A stretch of 64,000 nucleotides of DNA, from NCBI GenBank assembly GCA_017525225.1, contig JAFXTB010000037.1:17559-81558 (forward strand), written 5' to 3'. Positions 51,613-58,416 of the stretch are shown here, one piece after another. The translations under genes and the position numbers were made by a program. Origin of the DNA: Kiritimatiellia bacterium. GTDB lineage: Bacteria; Verrucomicrobiota; Kiritimatiellia; RFP12; UBA1067. Under the pieces are notes generated by a model. It had not been told where the DNA came from, did no database searches, and saw only the letters and a list, made by a program, of their open reading frames with translations. Positions within the stretch are counted from its first letter, which is position 1. Each line of letters starts with the position of its first letter.

Positions 51613-52500
51613 ATGACGGATGTCATGCGATCGCCACGTGCCCGCGCTGCCGTTCGCCTGGCACTGGACGAGGATCTGGGCGATGCCGTGCGGATGTCGT
51701 TCAGGCGGCGTTGCGATGCCACGAGCGAGGCGCTGGTGGATCCGTCCGCCAGGGCCGTAGGCGAGATATACTCCCGCGAACCATGCGTGGTGGCAGGCTC
51801 CACCGTGGCGGCGGCGGTGCTGCGGGCCGTGGATCCGCGTATCCACGTGAAGGTGTTGCATCCCGATGGTTCTGCGGTCAAGCCCGGCGAACCGATACTC
51901 GAATTCAAGGGTCGCGCGCGCAGTATCCTAGCCGCGGAGCGCACGGCCCTCAATTTCATGCAGCGCATGTGCGCCACCGCCACGCTGACGCGCCGCTTCG
52001 TGGACGCCACGCGCCGCTATGGAACGCTCATTCTCGATACGCGAAAGACAACGCCCGGTCTCAGGGTCTTCGAGAAGTACGCCGTCCTTTGCGGTGGCGG
52101 CGCCAACCATCGGATGGGGATGTACGACCGTGTACTGATGAAGGACAACCATCGTCGGCTCTGGAAGGGTGGCGATCCCGACAGGCTGGACCAGGCCGTG
52201 CTTGCCGCGCGGCGCGCCTTCCCCCGGCTGGAGGTGGAGGTGGAGGTGGAGTCACTGCGCGAATGCGCGTCCGCCCTCAAGGCCAGGCCCGAGTGGATCA
52301 TGCTCGACAACATGTCCTGCGCGGACATGCGCGCATGCGTCAGGATGTGCCGCGGCATATCGCGCACCGAGGCTTCTGGCGGCATAACGCTGGAACGGGC
52401 GCGCGAGGTCGCCGCCACGGGCGTCACCGCCATATCGCTAGGCTGCCTCACCCACAGCCAGGGTTCGGTGGATCTCACGCTGGAATGGAAGGCCGTCTGA
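51613..52500 (+). CDS. nadC: Nicotinate-nucleotide pyrophosphorylase (carboxylating)
   Basis: 295 residues. Makes nicotinate mononucleotide from quinolinate and PRPP in NAD synthesis. The family plan is visible: ALDEDLGDAV at the N-terminus, RTALNFMQRMCATATLTRRF, LILDTRKTTPGLRVFEKYAV (the catalytic TRKTTPGLR motif), GGGANHRMGMYDRVLMKDNH and the barrel end SGGITLERAREVAATGVTAI with LGCLTHS. Its neighbours do not supply NadA or NadB, so the rest of the pathway is elsewhere. Confidence 0.95.
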   Translation: MTDVMRSPRARAAVRLALDEDLGDAVRMSFRRRCDATSEALVDPSARAVGEIYSREPCVVAGSTVAAAVLRAVDPRIHVKVLHPDGSAVKPGEPILEFKGRARSILAAERTALNFMQRMCATATLTRRFVDATRRYGTLILDTRKTTPGLRVFEKYAVLCGGGANHRMGMYDRVLMKDNHRRLWKGGDPDRLDQAVLAARRAFPRLEVEVEVESLRECASALKARPEWIMLDNMSCADMRACVRMCRGISRTEASGGITLERAREVAATGVTAISLGCLTHSQGSVDLTLEWKAV

Positions 52501-52537
52501 CGATACGTCGTTTTCAATTGAGACAGGAGGAGTCGCA

Positions 52538-53845
52538 ATGGACAAGAAATGGGGCTATCTCATCCATCTTTCAACCAACATGTGGTATGACGGGGCGCCG
52601 GAGTCCTACCGGTCCGACTACGTGAAGATACGCGCCCTGTCGCCCAGGCTGCTGTGCGATGACGAATGCTGGCGGCAGGTGACGGATCAGCTATCATGGG
52701 CCGGTGCGAACATGCTTCTCGTGGATGTGGGCGACGGGGTCAGGCTGGCAAGCCATCCCGAGCTGGCGCTGGAGGGCAGCTGGTCGGCCGAACGGCTCCA
52801 GCGGGAACTCGCCCGGCTAAGAGGGATGGGCTTCGAGGTGATCCCCAAGCTCAACTTCTCCACCACGCACGATTCGTGGCTCAAGGAATACCACCGCCAG
52901 GTGTCCACGCCGGACTACTATCGCGTATGCGAGGATGTGATCCGTGAAGTTGCGGAGCTTTTCGGCCATCCTAGGTTCATGCACATAGGCATGGACGAGG
53001 AGAGGCCAGGCTTCGGCAGATTCAACAACTTCTGCGTCTTCCGCCAGGGGGAGCTGTGGTGGAACGACTTCCTCAAGATCGTCGGCTGGGTCGAGGCGTG
53101 CGGAATGCGCCCGATGTCCTGGTCTACGACCATGCGCCATTCGCCGGACTACGTCCGGCATACGCCCAAGAGCGTCATACTCTGCGTTGGCGAGGCGTCG
53201 TACAGGCCCGTGCCGCTGGACGCCAAGGGGCCATGCCTCGACTTCGCCCTCGATGCTGCGAAGAACGGCTACGATCTCTTCTTCTACGGTTCCAACTGGG
53301 CCAGCGACGAGAATTTCAGGGACATTGTGGCATGGAGCCGCGCGTATGTGTCGGATGACCGCGTAGTTGGATACATAATGGCGCCGTGGGTGCGCACGCT
53401 GCCGCAGTTCCGGCGGCAGTCGCAGCGGGCGATAAACTATCTTGAAGACGCGATGCTGCAGTGCGGTGCGAAGCAGCCTCCTCTCGGCATAAGGCCGGCG
53501 TTCGCCGCCTGGTTCCTCGACAAGGATGGAAAGAACGTGATCGAGTACAAGTATCCCGAGGACCGGATGCGCCTCAATGCCGGAGAGACGCTTGTGTTGG
53601 ACTTTGGAGTCGGGGCGGAGCATCCCGTGCTGGATACGATGGTGGGCACGCCTACAACCATCCGTCTGCGCACGGCCAACACGCTAGAGGGGAGGAAACC
53701 GGTATTTCTGCCTGGCTCGTCCACGGCCGAATGCCGTCCCAGCGAGGACCGTAGCGAGCCGACCTCGCCGCTGCCGCCCGGTCGCTACCTTGCGGTGTCC
53801 TGCGACAAGCAGGTTAATTTTACGAAGATCGCGGTTCGAGCGTAA
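52538..53845 (+). CDS. GH20-like TIM-barrel protein, probably cytoplasmic
   Basis: 435 residues with AGGAGG 7 nt before the ATG and no signal peptide. Start WGYLIHLSTNMWYDG, then GANMLLVDVGDGVRLASHPE, MGFEVIPKLNFSTTHDSWLK and RFMHIGMDEERPGFGRF. The last is close to the HxGxDE motif of GH20 beta-hexosaminidases, and Asp-Glu near residues 150-151 would be catalytic. EVRPMSW-type MRPMSWSTTMRHSP and FFYGSNWASDENF continue the barrel. The C-terminal 110 residues are a small beta domain. Similar proteins are found in PVC genomes; the true substrate is unknown. Confidence 0.65.
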   Translation: MDKKWGYLIHLSTNMWYDGAPESYRSDYVKIRALSPRLLCDDECWRQVTDQLSWAGANMLLVDVGDGVRLASHPELALEGSWSAERLQRELARLRGMGFEVIPKLNFSTTHDSWLKEYHRQVSTPDYYRVCEDVIREVAELFGHPRFMHIGMDEERPGFGRFNNFCVFRQGELWWNDFLKIVGWVEACGMRPMSWSTTMRHSPDYVRHTPKSVILCVGEASYRPVPLDAKGPCLDFALDAAKNGYDLFFYGSNWASDENFRDIVAWSRAYVSDDRVVGYIMAPWVRTLPQFRRQSQRAINYLEDAMLQCGAKQPPLGIRPAFAAWFLDKDGKNVIEYKYPEDRMRLNAGETLVLDFGVGAEHPVLDTMVGTPTTIRLRTANTLEGRKPVFLPGSSTAECRPSEDRSEPTSPLPPGRYLAVSCDKQVNFTKIAVRA

Positions 53846-53881
53846 GATATGAAAAGAGGAAAAATAGAAAGAGGAAAACAC

Positions 53882-55483
53882 ATGGGCAAAGGACCGCGGC
53901 CGCAGAAAAGGCATCGCGGCGAGGGCGTGGTTCCGGCGGCAAGACCATCCGATCCGTTCCTGGAACAGCTGCATGCAATTCGCAGCGACGTGGGGCGGCG
54001 GATAGATCCGATGAACGCCGCCAGCGATACGAACGTGGTGATGCGTGCGTATGAACTGCCTGAAGGCTTCCCCAAGGGCGTGCGCGCCGAGGCGAAGCGT
54101 GCCTCGCAGATGCTGGACGATCCAGGCGAACGGCTGGATCTTCGCGACAAGTTCATATTCACGTGCGACCCGGAGACCGCGCGCGACTACGACGACGCGC
54201 TGTCGCTGGAGACGGATTCGCAGGGACGCCGCGTGCTAGGTGTGCACATCGCCGACGTGTCGCATTTCGTGCGTGCCGGCTCCGAGCTGGACAGGGAGGC
54301 ATACCGGCGTTCGACTTCCGTGTATCTGGTCGATCGCGTCGTACCGATGCTTCCGGAGGAGCTTTCCAACGGTGTGTGCTCGCTCGTGCCCGGGGAGGAC
54401 AGACTTGCGTTCTCGGTGTTTCTCACCTTCGATTCCAGAGGGAAGTGCGTGGCGTCGCGATTCGCGAAGTCGATAATCCGCTCCAAGGCGCGATTCACCT
54501 ACGAGCAGGTGATGGGCATGCTTCAGGGCGCGAAGGTACGCGGTCTCAGGGGCAACCATACCGTGGTTGAGATAGCCCGCCTCGCGCAGCAGCTGCGCAA
54601 GGCCCGTTTCTCCGCCGGCGCGCTTGACATGGACGTGCCCGAGACAGAGGTGCTGCTGGATGCCGCCGGCGAGATGACGGGCCTCACGGTGCGGGTCAAC
54701 GATGAATCCCACCAGATGGTCGAGGAATGCATGGTGGCCGCCAACGCGGCCGTCGCGGCGGAGCTGTGGACGCGCGGCATAAAGATACTGGCCCGCCTGC
54801 ACGAACCGCCCGCCGCCGACAAGCTGGAGGAACTGCGTGCGCGCCTGGCGGCGCTCGGGTTGCAGTGTGGAGACCTCTCGCAGGGCCGGAACCTTGCTAA
54901 CTTCCTCAAGAAGATCAAGGGGCATCCGCTGGAGGGAACTCTGGCAGTGATGGTGCTGCGGTCGATGAAGCGGGCGGTGTATTCCTGCGATGCGATCGGC
55001 CACTACGGCCTCGCAAAGAAGTTCTACGCGCATTTCACCTCGCCGATCCGCCGCTATCCCGACCTGGTGCTGCACCGCCAGCTCGCAGCGTATCTCGCGG
55101 GCAAGGGCGGCCGGCTCGACCGCAAGTGGCTGGCTGGCGCCGCGATGCATTCCAGCCAGTGTGAACAGCTTGCCGACGACGCCGAGCGCACGCTGCTGGA
55201 GATCAAGAAGCTGCGCTATCTGGATGCCTGCCCGGACGTGTTTGAGGCCGTCATAGGCAAGTGCACGAAGTTCGGCGTGTTCGTGGACCTGCCAGTCCTG
55301 GCCCAGGGCGGCATGGTGCACATCTCCAACCTGTCCGGCCGCTACGTGCGCTACGACGAGTTCCAGGACTGTCTCACCGACGGCGTTAGAACGTGGAAGA
55401 TCGGCGACAAGATGACAGTACGCGTGGCGTCGGTCGACTACAAGCAGAGATGGGTCGATTTCGTGCCGGCCGCCAGGCGCTGA
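53882..55483 (+). CDS. RNase II/R-family 3'-5' exoribonuclease, short form
   Basis: 533 residues from ATG 53882 (GAGG 8 nt upstream); ATG 53849 in frame is an alternative that adds a Lys/Arg stretch. The RNB catalytic domain is intact: CDPETARDYDDALSLE (the Asp cluster binding Mg), LGVHIADVSHFVRAGSELD, YLVDRVVPMLPEELSNGVCS, HFTSPIRRYPDLVLHRQL. The C-terminal S1 domain reads AVIGKCTKFGVFVDLPVLAQ. The N-terminal cold-shock domains of E. coli RNase R (about 813 residues) are missing. It degrades structured or plain RNA in the cytoplasm. Confidence 0.92.
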   Translation: MGKGPRPQKRHRGEGVVPAARPSDPFLEQLHAIRSDVGRRIDPMNAASDTNVVMRAYELPEGFPKGVRAEAKRASQMLDDPGERLDLRDKFIFTCDPETARDYDDALSLETDSQGRRVLGVHIADVSHFVRAGSELDREAYRRSTSVYLVDRVVPMLPEELSNGVCSLVPGEDRLAFSVFLTFDSRGKCVASRFAKSIIRSKARFTYEQVMGMLQGAKVRGLRGNHTVVEIARLAQQLRKARFSAGALDMDVPETEVLLDAAGEMTGLTVRVNDESHQMVEECMVAANAAVAAELWTRGIKILARLHEPPAADKLEELRARLAALGLQCGDLSQGRNLANFLKKIKGHPLEGTLAVMVLRSMKRAVYSCDAIGHYGLAKKFYAHFTSPIRRYPDLVLHRQLAAYLAGKGGRLDRKWLAGAAMHSSQCEQLADDAERTLLEIKKLRYLDACPDVFEAVIGKCTKFGVFVDLPVLAQGGMVHISNLSGRYVRYDEFQDCLTDGVRTWKIGDKMTVRVASVDYKQRWVDFVPAARR

Positions 55484-55502
55484 AACGGGGGGCCGCAAGG
55501 CC

Positions 55503-56252
55503 ATGAAAGCCGACACCTGCGCCATCCACCGCAAGGAGACGACGGAATCCACCAACGCCGATGCGCGCGCAGGACGTCCCGGCGAGGTGTTCATCGCTGA
55601 ATTCCAGACCGCAGGGCGCGGACGCCTGGACCATCGGTGGCTCGCGCCGCCGAGGATGAACCTCACATTCTCCGTGGTGCTTGACGCGGCTGGCCGCCCG
55701 CTGGCGGATGTCGCCACCATGCCGCTTGTCGCGGGACTTGCGGTGGTACGTGCCGTACGCCGCCTGCTGCAAGGCGCGTGTACCGGAGATGCGCCGGAGC
55801 TCAAGTGGCCCAACGACGTGCTGGTGAAAGGACGCAAGCTCGCGGGACTGCTGTGCGAGCTGAACGGCGAAAACGTCATAGTCGGCATAGGACTCAACGT
55901 CAACCAGACGGTGTTCGACCCCGAGCTTGCCGCCCGAGCCACCTCGCTGGCGCTGCTGGCAGGCAGGCCGTTCGATCGCGACGCGGCGCTGTACGCAGTC
56001 CTTGATGAACTCTTCGCCGTCCATGAGATCTGGCAGGCGAGTGGCTTTGCCGCACTCCATCGCGAGTTCGCGGCGATAGACCATCTGTCTGGAAGAATGG
56101 TCGCCGTAATGCAGACGGATTCCGACGACAGTCCCGTTTCGGGCATCTGCGGAGGTGTCCAGCCCGACGGCACCTTGCTTGTAGGAGGGGAGCGCATCTT
56201 CGCGGGCGAGGCGCATGTGGTGCCGATAAGGGAAGGCATGGTGTCGATATGA
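55503..56252 (+). CDS. birA: Biotin--protein ligase (monofunctional)
   Basis: 249 residues. Activates biotin with ATP and attaches it to carboxylase carrier domains. Visible motifs are GRGRLDHRWLAPP (biotinyl-AMP loop, GRGRxGRxW type), KWPNDVLVKGRKLAGLLCEL (biotin-binding), and IVGIGLNVNQT. The C-terminal SH3-like domain reads GGVQPDGTLLVGGERIFAGE. There is no N-terminal helix-turn-helix, so it is the class I form that does not repress biotin genes. It lies 19 nt after the RNase gene and overlaps the next start (ATGA). Confidence 0.94.
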   Translation: MKADTCAIHRKETTESTNADARAGRPGEVFIAEFQTAGRGRLDHRWLAPPRMNLTFSVVLDAAGRPLADVATMPLVAGLAVVRAVRRLLQGACTGDAPELKWPNDVLVKGRKLAGLLCELNGENVIVGIGLNVNQTVFDPELAARATSLALLAGRPFDRDAALYAVLDELFAVHEIWQASGFAALHREFAAIDHLSGRMVAVMQTDSDDSPVSGICGGVQPDGTLLVGGERIFAGEAHVVPIREGMVSI

Positions 56253-56719
56253 GAAGGAAGAGTTCCATCGTCGTGGCCGTCATCGCGGTGGTTCTTTCGT
56301 CGGCGTCCGGGTCGCCGATGGATGACCTGCCGTCATCCAGGGAGGGTACCTTCGTGCAGCGCAGGACCCTGGCGGACGTCGATGTCACGCTGACATCCCG
56401 TGGTGTGTTCCGTTTCGAGAAGGATCGGTTCTTCGAATGGGAGACCCGCGAACCTGTCGCATCCCTTTTCCATGCGACGCCCACGAACTATTCCATCACC
56501 GTCGGTGGACGCACTACCACGCGCGCCCTGGCGGTGGATGTGACGTCGTTCACCCGGCTTTTCGAGATCAAGGAAATGAAGGAATTCGTAAAGACCGTGA
56601 AGGTGGAGCCGGAGACCGGTTTCCCGGAGCGTGTCCACATCCTGTTCAAGAACGGCGACAGGATGGATGTGGAGCTGAAACCGGGACATGCCGCCGCCAC
56701 GGCGAGCGGGAAGTTGTAG
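56249..56719 (+). CDS. LolA-like outer-membrane lipoprotein carrier
   Basis: 156 residues, overlapping the birA stop. Signal peptide (RKSSIVVAVIAVVLSSASGS). The LolA-type half-barrel is recognisable: EGTFVQRRTLADVDVTLTSR then GVFRFEKDRFFEWETREPVA, the same F.Q.R.L...L.SrG.F.F....l.W....P pattern as LolA-related proteins. The last third (KTVKVEPETGFPERVHILFK) fits the family too. It would carry lipoproteins or lipids across the periplasm. Shorter than E. coli LolA. Confidence 0.7.
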   Translation: MRRKSSIVVAVIAVVLSSASGSPMDDLPSSREGTFVQRRTLADVDVTLTSRGVFRFEKDRFFEWETREPVASLFHATPTNYSITVGGRTTTRALAVDVTSFTRLFEIKEMKEFVKTVKVEPETGFPERVHILFKNGDRMDVELKPGHAAATASGKL

Positions 56720-56735
56720 CACGTCCGCTTTTTTT
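56705..56735 (+). terminator. Possible intrinsic terminator at end of birA operon
   Basis: AGCGG (56705-56709) and CCGCT (56725-56729) can pair around a 15-nt loop and are followed by a run of T (56729-56735). The stem overlaps the LolA-like stop codon. Short stem, so uncertain. Confidence 0.35.
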
Positions 56736-56737
56736 GG

Positions 56738-56767
56738 TATAATGCAGCCCTGTTTCCGGAAACAGGG
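56738..56767 (+). promoter_or_regulatory. Sugar-porter promoter with 20-bp perfect palindrome
   Basis: TATAAT at 56738-56743 in TTGGTATAAT. CCCTGTTTCCGGAAACAGGG at 56748-56767 is a perfect 20-bp palindrome starting at the expected transcription start. The TGTTTCCGGAAACA centre with CG in the middle resembles LacI/GalR-family operators. As RNA it would be a 5'-terminal hairpin. Confidence 0.65.
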
Positions 56768-56799
56768 AACGGTTGAAGGGCAGGACAAAGGAGGAACGG

Positions 56800-56844
56800 A
56801 TGAAACAACGAGCGCAGTCATGGGAAGCGGAGGCTAGACGATGA
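56800..56844 (+). CDS. 14-residue leader peptide upstream of sugar porter
   Basis: ATG 56800 follows AAAGGAGG by 5-6 nt, the strongest Shine-Dalgarno near here, and opens a 14-codon frame MKQRAQSWEAEARR whose TGA overlaps the porter ATG (ATGA). The porter also has its own GGAGG 7-8 nt upstream, inside the leader. This is a candidate for coupled translation or attenuation. No conservation can be tested here. Confidence 0.5.
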   Translation: MKQRAQSWEAEARR

Positions 56845-58199
56845 GCAAGAAGCTTTTCTACACGGTGGTGGTTGCGGCCATCGGCGGATTCCTGTTCGGG
56901 TTCGATTCCGGCGTGATATCCGGATGCGAGAAGGCCATACAGTCGGAGTTCTCCCTCTCGGCGTTCTGGCACGGGCTCATCATATCGGGTGCGCTCATCG
57001 GCACGGTGATAGGCGTGTTCACCGCCGGGGCGCCGTCCGACAAATGGGGCCGCAAGCCGACGCTTTGGCTGATGGCGATCCTCTTCCTGGTGTCGGCGGT
57101 CGGATGCGCCTTCACGCCACACCATCAGTCGTGGGGACCGCATCTCCTGGGATGGTTCCGCTTCATAGGCGGGCTGGCGATCGGGGGAGTGTCCGTGGTG
57201 GTGCCGCTCTACATCGTCGAGGTGTCGCCGGGGAAGTACCGTGGCCGGCTCGTGGCGATGAACCAGCTCAACATCGTGTTCGGCATCCTGGTGTCGTACA
57301 TCTCCAACTATCTTGTGGCGCGGTTCATGCCGAACGCGGATCCACAGCTCGTATGGCGCGTGATGCTTGGCGTGGAATGCCTGCCGATCGCGCTTTTCAT
57401 GGCGCTTCTCGCGACGATACCGGAATCCCCCCGCTGGCTCGTGAGGGCGGGCCGTACTGGTGATGCGCGGAGCGTTCTCGAGCGCATCGGATACCCGGAG
57501 GTGGAGCGGACCCTCGGCGAGATAGCCGAATCGCTCCGTGCCGCGGCAGACGGCGTCAAGGTGGCCCTTTTCCAGCGCCGCTACATGAAGCCGATACTGC
57601 TGGCGTTCCTGATAGCGTTCTTCAACCAGGTCTCCGGCATAAACGCCATAAACTACTACGCCCCCCGCATCTTCCAGATGATATTCGGCGAGGGCAGCGA
57701 GCTTGCGGCGCTGTCGGGCACGATCGGCGTGGGGGTGGTGAACCTACTGTTCACCATCCTGGCCTTCCTCGTGATCGACAGGTTCGGCCGGCGCGTCATG
57801 ATAATAGGCGGCGCCGCGATGATGATCTTCATGCATGCGATGGTCGCATGGCAGCTCTCGCTTCCCACGCCCAATGCCGCCATCGCCGTCACGGGCATCC
57901 TCGGTTTCATCGCCTTCTTCGCCATCTCCTCCGGCGCCGTCATCTGGGTGTACATCTCCGAGGTGTTCCCCAACGTGGTGCGCGCGAAGGGCCAGGCGCT
58001 CGGCTGCTTCACGCACTGGTTCATGTGCACGCTAATCTCGTGGGCGTTCCCGGCCGTAGCCGAGCGCGCCGGTACCTGGGCGTTCGCGTTCTTCGCGCTG
58101 ATGATGGCCGTGCAGCTCGTGTGGGCGGTGTTCTTCATGCCGGAGACTAAGGGCGGCACCATCGAGGACATCGAGGAGAGGCTGGGGATTAGTCGCTAG
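56841..58199 (+). CDS. Sugar porter (XylE/GLUT-type MFS)
   Basis: 452 residues, 12 membrane helices. Sugar-porter signatures are clear: GGFLFGFDSGVISG in helix 1, DKWGRKPTLW (loop 2-3), PESPRWLVRAGR before the central loop, the QVSGINAINYYAP sugar-binding helix 7, DRFGRRVMIIGG, and the closing PETKGGTIEDIEERL. Proton-coupled uptake of a hexose or pentose is expected. Transcription is probably controlled by the 20-bp palindrome at the start point. The last three codons and the stop (Ser-Arg-stop after Ile) come from a heptanucleotide array that begins at 58191. Confidence 0.93.
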   Translation: MSKKLFYTVVVAAIGGFLFGFDSGVISGCEKAIQSEFSLSAFWHGLIISGALIGTVIGVFTAGAPSDKWGRKPTLWLMAILFLVSAVGCAFTPHHQSWGPHLLGWFRFIGGLAIGGVSVVVPLYIVEVSPGKYRGRLVAMNQLNIVFGILVSYISNYLVARFMPNADPQLVWRVMLGVECLPIALFMALLATIPESPRWLVRAGRTGDARSVLERIGYPEVERTLGEIAESLRAAADGVKVALFQRRYMKPILLAFLIAFFNQVSGINAINYYAPRIFQMIFGEGSELAALSGTIGVGVVNLLFTILAFLVIDRFGRRVMIIGGAAMMIFMHAMVAWQLSLPTPNAAIAVTGILGFIAFFAISSGAVIWVYISEVFPNVVRAKGQALGCFTHWFMCTLISWAFPAVAERAGTWAFAFFALMMAVQLVWAVFFMPETKGGTIEDIEERLGISR

Positions 58200-58232
58200 T
58201 CGCTAGTCGTTAGTCGTTAGTCGCTAGTCGTT
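58191..58232. repeat. Heptanucleotide tandem array (AGTCGYT x6)
   Basis: Six perfect 7-nt units, agtcgct, agtcgct, agtcgtt, agtcgtt, agtcgct, agtcgtt. The array supplies the last two sense codons and the TAG stop of the sugar porter. Confidence 0.9.
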
Positions 58233-58279
58233 AGCTCGCCCCGCGCTGCGCATGGGAATGTAAATGAGGATAATTTGGA

Positions 58280-58376
58280 GAATGTTGCCAATGTGGAAAT
58301 GTTGCCAGTTCCAATGTTGCCAGTTCCAATTGGAATTGGGTTTTGGGAATGGCAACATTGGATATTGGCAACATTC
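58280..58376. repeat. 97-bp nested palindrome between porter and GRE genes
   Basis: GAATGTTGCCAAT (58280-58292) pairs perfectly with ATTGGCAACATTC (58364-58376). Inside it, CCAATGTTGCC (58311-58321) pairs with GGCAACATTGG (58351-58361), and the centre contains TTCCAATTGGAA (58324-58335). The word atgttgccagttcca is tandemly repeated (period 15). As RNA or cruciform DNA it would fold fully. It ends 40 nt before the GRE start; the rest of the 217-bp gap has no recognisable feature. Confidence 0.85.
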
Positions 58377-58416
58377 GACCAAGTTATAGGCAAGTGGCAG
58401 GTGGTTAGAGGTTGAA

